The notes under the pieces are model-generated. The model did no database searches. It was not told where the DNA came from and was given only the letters and a program-made list of their open reading frames with translations. A stretch of DNA of 8,302 nt from Thermoprotei archaeon (GTDB lineage: Archaea; Thermoproteota; Thermoprotei_A; Sulfolobales; Desulfurococcaceae): contig QMWW01000044.1 of assembly GCA_003661825.1 (NCBI GenBank), positions 1-8,302 of the forward strand. Direction: 5' to 3'. This document shows positions 1 to 6,164 of the stretch, one piece after another (within the stretch, counting starts at the first letter, position 1; every line of letters begins with the position of its first letter). The position numbers were made by a program, and so were the translations under genes.

Positions 1-2
1 GT

Positions 3-860
3 ACAGAGATATACTTTGAACCACGAAGACGCAGAGGGGGGAGCTATAGCTTCAACATAGGTACTGCTGGGAGTATCTCACTAGTTATCCAAGCCATCAT
101 GCCGGCCCTTCTCTTCAGCGATAAACATAGTAGAGTAGAGATCATAGGGGGTACAGATGTTTCGTGGAGTCCTCCAATAGACTATATGAGACACGTATTC
201 CTCTATAACCTCTCTCTACTCGGTGTAAATGCTAAGCTCAAGGTTTATAGGAGGGGGCATTATCCACGCGGTGGTGGTAAGGTATTGATAGAAATAAGTC
301 CAGCTGCCGAACCACTTAAACCTGTTCATGCTGTATTACGCGGTAAGATAGTAAGGATTAGAGGTATAAGTCATGCGGTCCGTCTCCCACGACATGTAGC
401 TCAAAGACAGGCAAGTAGTGCGGCTGAGTACATCAAGAAGGAGATCGGGATAGAGCCCGAGATCGAGATAGAAGCCTATGAAGGCAGGCGAGATCCCCAT
501 CTAGGCCCGGGCAGTGGTATACTGGTTTATGCGGAGGTAGAGAGAGGTACTAGGATAGGAGCTGATAGCCTCGGTGCTAAAGGCAAGCCTGCAGAAACAG
601 TTGGTCGTGAAGCTGGTGAAAAACTCGTTGAAGAGCTTAGATCTAATATGGCTTTTGATAGGCACATGGGTGATATGCTAATACCATATCTCTTCTTAGC
701 AAGTGGAGAGAGTATAGTAGGGGTTTCATCGTTAACAATGCACACCATAACTGCTATAGAAGTGGCGAAAAAGTTTCTACCAGAAGCGTATGTTCGCATC
801 CAGGGATCTACTGGAGAACCAGCTAAAATCTCCGTAGCAGGTGTCGGGTTTTCTCCATAA
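3..860 (+). CDS. rtcA: RNA 3'-terminal phosphate cyclase, 5'-truncated by the window edge
   Basis: Converts RNA 3'-phosphate ends to 2',3'-cyclic phosphates using ATP, through an enzyme-AMP intermediate (family knowledge). The frame is open from base 3, so the Met at 99 is internal. About 285 residues are visible; family members have about 340, so roughly 55-60 N-terminal residues lie outside the window. Seen, numbered from base 3: the FNIGTAGSISLVIQ segment at 18-30; the family signature RGHYPRGGG at 84-92; a DRHMGDMLIPY segment; and MHTITAIEVAKKFLP, whose His (codon 741-743, residue 247) aligns with the adenylated His309 of E. coli RtcA near the C-terminus. The last 38 bp overlap the end of the convergent GTPase gene. 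RtcA is assigned rather than the Rcl1 paralog because that His is present. Confidence 0.93.
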   Translation, partial: TEIYFEPRRRRGGSYSFNIGTAGSISLVIQAIMPALLFSDKHSRVEIIGGTDVSWSPPIDYMRHVFLYNLSLLGVNAKLKVYRRGHYPRGGGKVLIEISPAAEPLKPVHAVLRGKIVRIRGISHAVRLPRHVAQRQASSAAEYIKKEIGIEPEIEIEAYEGRRDPHLGPGSGILVYAEVERGTRIGADSLGAKGKPAETVGREAGEKLVEELRSNMAFDRHMGDMLIPYLFLASGESIVGVSSLTMHTITAIEVAKKFLPEAYVRIQGSTGEPAKISVAGVGFSP

Positions 861-1860
861 ATTTATCTATTAGTAGATCCCTTAAACGATCCAAGTTATC
901 TCCTCTTAATGCAGATACCTGTAGCGGCTTACTACCATATATTCGTTCCAGTAGGCTAGCTCTAGACTCTAACAGTTCACGTGGAGTGAGATCTATCTTA
1001 TTAAACACGGGCACTACCTCCTTGTTCTCTATTAGTTCAACAATACTCCTATATACTCTGATTTGTTCGTCAAAGCTGTAATAGCTCTGTGGACTCGGAT
1101 CAAACATGTATAAAACCGTATCAGCTAGGTGTTTTACTGCGAGTACGGCCTTAAGCTCTATAGGGTTCTTCTTATCAATAGGTCGGTCAAGTATTCCTGG
1201 CGTGTCCACAAGCGTGATTCTACCATATGGTTCTACTAGAATGTGCCCCACGATCACCGTTTTGGTCGTGAATGGAAAAGGCGAGATCTTGGGCTTTGCT
1301 CTTGTAAGCTTGCTTAGCAGTGTAGACTTCCCTACTTGTGGCATACCAGCTATTATAACAGTATATCCATCTACTATATCGGGTAACTTGGAAAGCTCTG
1401 CTACAGCGTATTTAATAGATTCTATCACTCTCCGCCTACGCCTATATACCGATAGCAGTCTGCCTATACCGCTTCTAAAGGCTATTACGGCTTCACGTTT
1501 TTCTCTACTCTGTTTTATACGTATACGATGTTCTCTATAAATTATTGAAATACTTCTCTTCATCTTTTTGATGACTGGAGATAGATCCTCAGGATATTTC
1601 CCAGTTTCAAGCGTAAATATCTCTCTATAGAAGCTATGGGATTTACTCAGATCTTTTATGAGGCTGTCTAATTTATCTATCTCACTTTTAAGAATATTGA
1701 ATGCAGTGCCAAGCTTAGCTAGCAATGTAGTTCTTAACGCGCTTAATTGCTTGTTTTTCCTAGTTCTTAGTATAGATATTGCCCGCATTCTCCTATCTAC
1801 AGCTAGGTAAAGCTCTTCGTAAGTTTTTATGTAGTATCGTCGCAGTTTTCCCGGTCTCAT
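823..1860 (-). CDS. NOG1-type GTPase, ribosome large-subunit biogenesis
   Basis: A 345-residue GTP-binding protein of the archaeal NOG1 (Nucleolar GTP-binding protein 1) family. The eukaryotic relatives act in 60S ribosome assembly, and the same role is inferred here. Residues 1-160 are helical and very basic, matching the NOG1 N-terminal bundle. The G domain follows with all motifs: G1 GMPQVGKST (172-180), G2 Thr in PFTTK (196-200), G3 DTPG (219-222), G4 NKID (287-290) and G5 SAL (316-318). DTPGILDRP and YMFDPS after G3 are typical of NOG1 rather than Obg or Era. ATG at 1860 is the only possible start: the frame is open upstream to a TAG at 1950-1948 but holds no ATG, GTG or TTG. It lies downstream of the TFIIB-like gene on the same strand and probably shares its transcript. 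Its 3' end overlaps rtcA by 38 bp. Confidence 0.9.
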   Translation of the reverse strand: MRPGKLRRYYIKTYEELYLAVDRRMRAISILRTRKNKQLSALRTTLLAKLGTAFNILKSEIDKLDSLIKDLSKSHSFYREIFTLETGKYPEDLSPVIKKMKRSISIIYREHRIRIKQSREKREAVIAFRSGIGRLLSVYRRRRRVIESIKYAVAELSKLPDIVDGYTVIIAGMPQVGKSTLLSKLTRAKPKISPFPFTTKTVIVGHILVEPYGRITLVDTPGILDRPIDKKNPIELKAVLAVKHLADTVLYMFDPSPQSYYSFDEQIRVYRSIVELIENKEVVPVFNKIDLTPRELLESRASLLERIYGSKPLQVSALRGDNLDRLRDLLIDKFMEKTRHLLRRF

Positions 1861-1982
1861 ATCTGATCCAGCATAGATTCGTAAAAGCCTCTGACATCTA
1901 CTACGCCTAGAAGCGCTATAATACTTTCTTCTGGTAGGTCTAATACGCTATAACTGGTTGTTTCTTCTCTGGAACTATTTTT
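1857..1982 (-). other. Open -1 frame downstream of the TFIIB-like gene; candidate displaced C-terminus
   Basis: Forty-one codons without a stop, in the -1 frame relative to the TFIIB-like gene, between a TAG at 1985-1983 and a TGA at 1859-1857. The second half reads SVLDLPEESIIALLG then VVDVRGFYESMLDQI, an ordinary-looking helix-rich composition using the ATA, CTA, GTA and AGA codons common in the neighbours. Its TGA overlaps the ATG of the GTPase gene as ATGA, a common coupling arrangement. There is no ATG, GTG or TTG near its beginning, so it is not an independent gene. It is either the TFIIB-like protein's own C-terminus after a one-base deletion, sequencing error or -1 slippage, or a chance open frame. 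Confidence 0.4.
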
Positions 1983-2548
1983 CTAGCTATTCTTAGGAGG
2001 CGTCTGTAGCTAGTTTCGCTTATATTGAACACTTTTACTACCTCTTTCACCTCTGGGAAATGCCTAGTACTTATATAGGTAGCGACCATATACGCTAATG
2101 CGTATTTGCCTCTACCACTACGTGCCAGCGCTACTGGGTAGCGTTTTTCGATGAACTCTAGCCCCTTCTTCACTAAGCTCCAAAGCCCTCGATCGCTTAT
2201 ATTCTTCTCAGCTTCCAGAGTAGCTTTAGATTTAATGCTGTGAACTAATCTTCCAGTTTCAAAGATCTTGTCATAGTCTATTTCAAGCCATGGTTTACCC
2301 TTTACATACGTACTAGCTATATGGTATAGCTTAACGTGGCGCCTATACCTCTTAGCAATGGTGTTTACACGCGGATTTCTGCGGGTTTTTATTTCCCGCC
2401 AAAGAGATTCATCTTCGTCTTCACGGTCTGGGCCATAATAGTATATCCTATCGACTACGTATCCGCAAGTGCTACAAATTACTTCTCCTGATTGATAATC
2501 CCAGATCAGGGTATTTCCGCATATTGGGCATTTGCAGCTCAAGTGCAA
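1940..2548 (-). CDS. TFIIB-like zinc-ribbon protein, possibly frameshifted at its 3' end
   Basis: A 202-residue protein with an N-terminal TFIIB-type zinc ribbon: C7-P-I-C10 and C25-S-T-C28, followed by GYVVD as in archaeal TFB. A charged linker (about 33-65) leads to a helical, cyclin-like region (about 75-195) ending in an HTH-like segment (about 165-192). Full TFB has about 300 residues and two cyclin repeats, so this is a short TFB-related protein, perhaps a regulator or accessory factor rather than the general initiation factor (inference). The start is TTG at 2548 or TTG at 2542; GAGG at 2554-2551 (minus strand) is spaced better for 2542. The annotated C-terminus (..KKQPVIAY) may not be the original one: the -1 frame is open from 1982 to a TGA at 1859-1857 and reads like protein (see findings). 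Confidence 0.75.
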   Translation of the reverse strand: MHLSCKCPICGNTLIWDYQSGEVICSTCGYVVDRIYYYGPDREDEDESLWREIKTRRNPRVNTIAKRYRRHVKLYHIASTYVKGKPWLEIDYDKIFETGRLVHSIKSKATLEAEKNISDRGLWSLVKKGLEFIEKRYPVALARSGRGKYALAYMVATYISTRHFPEVKEVVKVFNISETSYRRLLRIARKIVPEKKQPVIAY

Positions 2549-2619
2549 CGCCTCGGTTAGTGTATATGGTAGGCAGCGTTTTTTCTAGAAGCTATTGTAT
2601 GTTAGGTGAGAGGGAGAGT

Positions 2620-2643
2620 TGGCCGAAACTATTTATTCGGTCA
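2620..2643. repeat. Imperfect inverted repeat in a divergent intergenic region
   Basis: TGGCCGAA and TTCGGTCA flank an 8-base AT-only-but-one spacer (ACTATTTA); the arms match at 7 of 8 positions. It lies between the divergent TFIIB-like and proteasome genes, about 19 bp before the proteasome TATA box. It could be an operator, or on the minus strand a TATA-containing element (AATAAATAG). Chance is not excluded. Confidence 0.3.
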
Positions 2644-2661
2644 GGGGCGTGGAATTATTTC

Positions 2662-2669
2662 TTTATATA
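2662..2669 (+). promoter_or_regulatory. TATA box of the proteasome beta / endonuclease V unit
   Basis: TTTATATA, a good archaeal TATA box, 44 bp before the ATG at 2713. Transcription would begin about 25 bp downstream, near 2692, leaving a leader of about 20 nt that contains the Shine-Dalgarno site. Confidence 0.65.
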
Positions 2670-2701
2670 CCTCTAAATGGATACTATGTATGAGGCGCGA
2701 T

Positions 2702-2707
2702 GGTGAT
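2702..2707 (+). promoter_or_regulatory. Shine-Dalgarno site fixing the proteasome beta start
   Basis: GGTGAT matches the complement of the archaeal 16S rRNA 3' end (..AUCACC..) and lies 5 nt before the ATG at 2713. An upstream ATG at 2700 runs into TAG after three codons, so 2713 is the start. Confidence 0.6.
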
Positions 2708-2712
2708 TTAGT

Positions 2713-3321
2713 ATGGAGATGTTGCCTGGAACGGTTATTGGTGTTAAAGCTCGTGATGGAGTAGTAATTGGTGGTGAGAAAAGGCTATCATATGAAGGCT
2801 TTATTTTAAGTAGAAGTGCTAGAAAGGTGTTCCCCGTCACGGACTACGTGGGTGTAGGTTTTGCGGGGTTAATGGGGGATATACAGTTCCTAGTGAAGAT
2901 CCTAAAGTACGAGGCTAAACGCTACGAGCTAGACCATAGTCGTAGGATATCACCACGAAATCTTGCTAAAATGCTATCGCTTGTTCTATACTCGTATAAA
3001 CTGTTCCCTATGTTCACAGAGGTAGTTGTGGGAGGAATTAGCAGAGACGGTAAACCAGAGGTATTTGTATTAGACCCTGTCGGCAGCCTGATCGAGGAGA
3101 AATATGTTGCTCTCGGAAGCGGTGGTAGAGTAGCCTTAGGATATATTGAGCCTAACTATAGAGATGATATAAGTATAGAAGATGCGAAGAAGTTGGTTGT
3201 GGGGGCTATAAAAACTGCTATAGAGAGAGACGTGTTATCAGGAGATGGAGTTGATCTACTGGTTATTACTCGCAGTGGATATAGCTTGGAGGAATACGTA
3301 TTTAAGAGAGGAGAGAAATAG
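2713..3321 (+). CDS. psmB: Proteasome beta subunit, crenarchaeal short-propeptide type
   Basis: A 202-residue beta subunit of the 20S proteasome core, the cytoplasmic threonine protease that degrades unfolded proteins handed over by an ATPase ring. A propeptide of about six residues (MEMLPG) precedes Thr7, the would-be catalytic Thr1 after Gly-Thr cleavage. Aligned by eye with the Thermoplasma beta subunit, the acidic residue near position 17 is Glu22 (in GGEKR) and Lys33 is Lys38 (in SARKVF). The region after Thr is one residue shorter than usual (T-V-I-G instead of T-T-T-V-G). FAGLMGD, ALGSGGR and ERDVLSGDGVD are typical family segments. It resembles one of the paralogous beta subunits found in Sulfolobus, so a second psmB elsewhere is likely, and whether this one is self-processed and active is uncertain. 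First gene of an apparent operon with endonuclease V. Confidence 0.93.
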   Translation: MEMLPGTVIGVKARDGVVIGGEKRLSYEGFILSRSARKVFPVTDYVGVGFAGLMGDIQFLVKILKYEAKRYELDHSRRISPRNLAKMLSLVLYSYKLFPMFTEVVVGGISRDGKPEVFVLDPVGSLIEEKYVALGSGGRVALGYIEPNYRDDISIEDAKKLVVGAIKTAIERDVLSGDGVDLLVITRSGYSLEEYVFKRGEK

Positions 3322-3334
3322 CTGAGGCACTATT

Positions 3335-3997
3335 TTGTCTCGAGCAAGAGTCTTTGATTATAAGCGGGCTATGGAGCTTCAGCAGTATCTGTCGCGTAGA
3401 GTATTAGAGGAATTAGATAGTTTTCCTCAGCTAAACCTAGATAAGCTACAGTACATTGTAGGGGTAGATGCGGCTTATCATAAGGACTTGATGTGTGGTG
3501 TAGCGGTACTCCTAGATTACAGAACTGGCTTTGTCCTAAAAGAAGCGGTTGTTTACCGTAAACCAGCCATACCATATGTACCAGGTCTTTTAGCTTTCAG
3601 AGAAGCACCAGCATATATTGCTGCTATAAAGAAGCTTGGCGCTAAACCCGATGTAGTATTCGTTGATGGACACGGTTTGTCTCATCCTAGGGCTTTCGGT
3701 ATTGCAACGCATGTTGGACTAGTGCTAAACACTCCTTCAGTAGGCATTGCCAAGAAAAAACTATACGGGGAAGAGAAGATCGAAGACGGGGAAAGAGTGG
3801 TTTGGGCTCATGGTAGAGTGGTAGCTAAAGTTATCGAACACAGAGGTAAGAAGCTATACGTAAGCATAGGATATAAGATAAGGTTAGAAGATGCAGTTAA
3901 GCTAACAAAGAAATTAACTGTAGATAAGTATAAGCTTCCACTACCCATAGCTTTGGCCGATCAGCTCTCCAAAAAGTTTGTACGTAGATTGAAATAG
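3335..3997 (+). CDS. nfi: Endonuclease V (deoxyinosine 3' endonuclease)
   Basis: Cleaves next to deaminated bases, mainly inosine from adenine deamination, at the second phosphodiester bond 3' of the lesion; some homologs also cut inosine-containing RNA (family knowledge). The 220 residues are a normal family length. Seen: GVDAAY with Asp45; the PYVP wedge motif (80-83, Tyr81); GLLAFRE with Glu90; FVDGHG with Asp111; SHPRAFGIATHVG (116-128); and SVGIAKKKLYG (135-145). Asp45, Glu90 and Asp111 correspond to the catalytic D43, E89 and D110 of the T. maritima enzyme. The start is TTG at 3335, 7 nt after GAGG (3324-3327); ATG at 3371 (residue 13) is the alternative but would remove part of the first helix. 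The 13-bp gap to the proteasome gene suggests cotranscription. Protection against heat-driven deamination would suit a hyperthermophile. Confidence 0.95.
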   Translation: MSRARVFDYKRAMELQQYLSRRVLEELDSFPQLNLDKLQYIVGVDAAYHKDLMCGVAVLLDYRTGFVLKEAVVYRKPAIPYVPGLLAFREAPAYIAAIKKLGAKPDVVFVDGHGLSHPRAFGIATHVGLVLNTPSVGIAKKKLYGEEKIEDGERVVWAHGRVVAKVIEHRGKKLYVSIGYKIRLEDAVKLTKKLTVDKYKLPLPIALADQLSKKFVRRLK

Positions 3998-4005
3998 TTA
4001 TAATT
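3998..4005 (+). promoter_or_regulatory. TATA box of tRNA-Arg
   Basis: TTATAATT directly after the endonuclease V stop codon, centred about 30 bp before the mature tRNA 5' end. The position fits an archaeal tRNA promoter with a short or absent leader. Confidence 0.5.
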
Positions 4006-4031
4006 CCGTAGAGATAAGAGATTAGTTAAGA

Positions 4032-4109
4032 GGGCCCGTGGCCTAGCCTGGATAGGGCGCCGGCCTGCGGAGCCGGAGATCCCGGGTTCAAATCCCGGCG
4101 GGCCCGCCA
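4032..4109 (+). tRNA. tRNA-Arg (anticodon GCG, codons CGC/CGU), CCA encoded
   Basis: Full cloverleaf. The acceptor stem GGGCCCG pairs with CGGGCCC (4032-4038 / 4099-4105). The anticodon stem is CCGGC/GCCGG with loop CTGCGGA, giving anticodon GCG. The T stem is CCGGG/CCCGG with loop TTCAAAT. The discriminator is G4106 and CCA is encoded at 4107-4109. No intron. All stems are almost entirely G-C, as in hyperthermophiles. It converges with the HtrA-type gene, 31 bp away. Confidence 0.96.
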
Positions 4110-4140
4110 TACTTCTAGCTTAGACTAAATACTGTTCCCT

Positions 4141-5088
4141 TTACAGCTCTTCAACTACTATTGGTACTTCTACATAATACTTATAACCGTTTCTTACAAT
4201 CTCTAGTTCTATAGCGCCTCTATCTATGTTATCTTCTATAGCTTCTCTTAGATCGCGGGCTTTCTCGATTCTACGGTTTCCAGCCCGTACTATTATATCG
4301 CCCTCCTCTATCCCAGCGGTATATGCTGGTGTGCCTGGTACGACTTTTACGACTATTACCCCTTCTAGTGCTGGAAGTTTTAATAGCTTTGCGAGAGGTC
4401 TAGTTATTTGAGCGACATATACCCCGATCCAAGCCCTGATGGGTCTGCCGTATTTAGCTAGGATCTCGAGAAATTTTTTCACAGTATTTATAGGGATGGC
4501 GAACCCTATACCCTGTGCATACGGTATTATAGCTGTTGTCACACCAATAGCCTTCCCGTGCACGTCTACTAATGGTCCGCCGCTATTCCCAGGATTTATA
4601 GCTGCGTCCGTTTGTATCAAGTCTTCGAGAACAATGTTTTCCCCAGCTATAGTCCTGCCAAGAGCGCTGATAACGCCTAGTGTTACCGAGGGACCTGGTA
4701 ATCCTAGTGGAGAACCTATGGCTAGAACTATTTCCCCTATAGCCAGGTTATCGGAATCTCCCAGTTTCAACGGCTTCATGCTAGAAGGTACTTCTATAAG
4801 AGCTAAGTCTTTTGTTGGATCACTAGCTATTACCTCAGCTTTGCTTTCCTCTCCATCAGCATATAGAACCCTTATCTTTGCACTACCTCCTACCACATGT
4901 GCATTAGTTATAGCATATCTAGGCGATACTGCAAATCCTGAACCAAAGCTCGCAATTGATCTATAACCAAAGAGGGCTGTTGGCTGTATTTTCTCAGTAG
5001 TTATAGTTATTATCGAATCTTTCACTTCATTAACTATTCTTGCTAATTCATCTGATAGCTCATGGAGTTTAGACAACTCTGTATACAC
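4141..5088 (-). CDS. HtrA/Deg-type serine protease with one PDZ domain
   Basis: A 315-residue trypsin-fold protease of the HtrA (DegP/DegQ/DegS) family, for degrading or refolding damaged proteins. The catalytic triad is complete: His64 in TNAHVV, Asp94 in TKDLALIEV and Ser169 in GNSGGPL. The typical QTDAAINPGNSGGPL and GIGFAIPI segments are present. The protease domain spans about 15-212 and a single C-terminal PDZ domain about 218-312 (WIGV.. then GVIVVKVVPGTPAYTAGIEEGDII). No signal peptide or membrane segment is visible at the N-terminus, so the protein is probably cytoplasmic, unlike bacterial HtrA. The start is GTG at 5088; no ATG precedes the protease domain. It is divergent from the EamA transporter, with 85 bp between them. 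Confidence 0.93.
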   Translation of the reverse strand: MYTELSKLHELSDELARIVNEVKDSIITITTEKIQPTALFGYRSIASFGSGFAVSPRYAITNAHVVGGSAKIRVLYADGEESKAEVIASDPTKDLALIEVPSSMKPLKLGDSDNLAIGEIVLAIGSPLGLPGPSVTLGVISALGRTIAGENIVLEDLIQTDAAINPGNSGGPLVDVHGKAIGVTTAIIPYAQGIGFAIPINTVKKFLEILAKYGRPIRAWIGVYVAQITRPLAKLLKLPALEGVIVVKVVPGTPAYTAGIEEGDIIVRAGNRRIEKARDLREAIEDNIDRGAIELEIVRNGYKYYVEVPIVVEEL

Positions 5089-5128
5089 CCTTTTCGTTTA
5101 GCTTATTTCCTCTGTCCTATATTATCCT

Positions 5129-5136
5129 TAACTATC
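5129..5136. promoter_or_regulatory. AT-rich box in the HtrA/transporter divergent region
   Basis: TATATTAT (ATAATATA on the minus strand) lies about 40 bp from both start codons (GTG 5088 on minus, ATG 5174 on plus). It could serve as TATA box in either or both directions, giving leaders of about 15-20 nt. On the plus strand AGGGG (5162-5166), 7 nt before the ATG, is a possible Shine-Dalgarno site. Direction is not resolved because no clear BRE is seen. Confidence 0.35.
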
Positions 5137-5173
5137 GGGTTAGAATCGAAGAATATAGGTTAGGGGCTACTAC

Positions 5174-6037
5174 ATGGCCGGTAAGCTCATAGTGCTAATT
5201 CTTGCCAGTCTATCGCTACTAAGTATCTCATCAGCCTCCATTTTGGTTCTCTTATCTAAAGCACCATCGTATGCATGTGCTTTCTGGAGATTAGCTATCT
5301 CTACAGCCCTTCTTCTTATCTACGGTTTTGCGAGGTATAGGCGTATAGTACTTGTTGAGCCAGCTATGCTGCGATATACGGTTCTCTCAGGGATTTTTCT
5401 TAGTCTACACTTTCTGTTATGGATGGAATCGCTCTTCCACGTACCAGTAGCTATAAGTACTACTATAGTTGTTTCATACCCCCTCTTCAGCGTTGTTGTT
5501 GATAGGTACTTGTTGTCTGAGAAGATAACAAAGAAGCAAATATTGGGGTTAACTATAGGATTCATCGGCATACTCTTATTCCTCCACCCAGATATAGCAC
5601 GCGGTTCCATATACGGAGTCTTGCTGTCTCTAGGAGGTGCGTTGGCTGCTACAGCTTACTTTAGCATAGGCAAATTTGTGAGAAAAAGAGCGGGTTTATT
5701 AGAGTACACTATTCCCACATACATGGTTGCAGCAACTACAACTCTTCTCTACATACTGGGTATTAGAGGCAATCTATACAATTATGACATAGAGTCCTAT
5801 GCATTCTTTCTCCTTTTAGCAGTAATACCTATGATAGGCGGACATACCGTTATGAACTACCTGCTACGGTACATGAAGACTAGCTCTGCTACATCGATAG
5901 CTCTAGGTGAACCCGTTGGAGCATCTATTCTTGCATATATATTTCTCGGACAGGAATTAGGGTTTTTAGAAGTCGTTTTGATAGCTATTGTACTATCTTC
6001 CGTATTTATGGTTATAACGGAAGAGCTCAGAGATTAA
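5174..6037 (+). CDS. EamA/DMT-family membrane transporter
   Basis: A 287-residue integral membrane protein with about ten hydrophobic helices, roughly at 4-26, 34-52, 67-87, 90-110, 122-140, 146-165, 177-198, 209-227, 241-258 and 262-281, arranged as two five-helix EamA repeats. Family marks include FWRLAIST after helix 1, the LHFLLWMESL region, SYPLFSVVVDRYLLSEKITKKQ before helix 5, and in the second half ALGEPVGASILAYIFLGQE. The family exports or exchanges small metabolites such as amino acids, nucleotides or sugars; the substrate cannot be told from sequence. ATG at 5174 with AGGGG 7 nt upstream is the likely start. Its stop codon lies almost against the 3' end of a minus-strand box C/D sRNA (about 6039). 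Confidence 0.9.
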   Translation: MAGKLIVLILASLSLLSISSASILVLLSKAPSYACAFWRLAISTALLLIYGFARYRRIVLVEPAMLRYTVLSGIFLSLHFLLWMESLFHVPVAISTTIVVSYPLFSVVVDRYLLSEKITKKQILGLTIGFIGILLFLHPDIARGSIYGVLLSLGGALAATAYFSIGKFVRKRAGLLEYTIPTYMVAATTTLLYILGIRGNLYNYDIESYAFFLLLAVIPMIGGHTVMNYLLRYMKTSSATSIALGEPVGASILAYIFLGQELGFLEVVLIAIVLSSVFMVITEELRD

Positions 6038-6038
6038 G

Positions 6039-6099
6039 TAGCTCAGTGCTCCGCCTTGTCTTCACAACTAGATCTGCCTCAAAGGTCTTCATCACGCTA
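6039..6099 (-). ncRNA. Box C/D guide sRNA, minus strand (candidate)
   Basis: Read on the minus strand: box C GTGATGA (6095-6089); 12-nt guide AGACCTTTGAGG (6088-6077); box D' CAGA (6076-6073, one change from CTGA); 8-nt spacer; box C' TGAAGA (6064-6059, one change from TGATGA); 12-nt guide CAAGGCGGAGCA (6058-6047); box D CTGA (6046-6043). The flanks TAGC (6099-6096) and GCTA (6042-6039) form a perfect 4-bp terminal stem next to the kink-turn. Archaeal C/D sRNAs of this design bind L7Ae, Nop5 and fibrillarin and direct 2'-O-methylation of the target base paired five nt upstream of D or D'. Complementary targets would be CCTCAAAGGTCT and TGCTCCGCCTTG; I could not place them in rRNA or tRNA from memory. 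Confidence 0.78.
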
Positions 6100-6121
6100 G
6101 GGGAGAGTATACTATGACAGC

Positions 6122-6129
6122 CTTTTTAG
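6122..6129 (-). promoter_or_regulatory. TATA-like element for the minus-strand C/D sRNA
   Basis: CTAAAAAG on the minus strand, centred about 25 bp before the start of the sRNA terminal stem (6099). The spacing suits an archaeal promoter, but the sequence is weaker than the neighbouring TTATAA. Confidence 0.4.
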
Positions 6130-6130
6130 C

Positions 6131-6138
6131 CTTATAAC
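6131..6138 (+). promoter_or_regulatory. TATA box for the plus-strand C/D sRNA
   Basis: CTTATAAC, centred about 38 bp before box C at 6173. It would place the RNA 5' end near 6160-6165, a leader of about 8-12 nt. It lies one base from the opposite-strand TATA-like element, so the two sRNAs appear to share a compact divergent promoter. Confidence 0.5.
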
Positions 6139-6164
6139 TGTATTTTAGGTATTAATTCTAAACC

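Noticed and set aside
1106..1540. 144-codon plus-strand open frame inside the GTPase gene
   Set aside because: It is antisense to all five G motifs, with no recognisable domain or start signal; a shadow frame.
1861..1950. N-terminal extension of the GTPase in its open upstream frame
   Set aside because: The 29 upstream codons contain no ATG, GTG or TTG, so translation cannot begin there.
4439..4966. 175-codon plus-strand open frame inside the HtrA-type gene
   Set aside because: It is antisense to a protease gene with an intact catalytic triad and has a low-information Ser/Pro/Ile-rich translation; a shadow frame.
5227..5234. CTGATGAG on the minus strand at the start of the transporter gene, resembling box C
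   Set aside because: The first base is not a purine and no CTGA follows at sRNA spacing.
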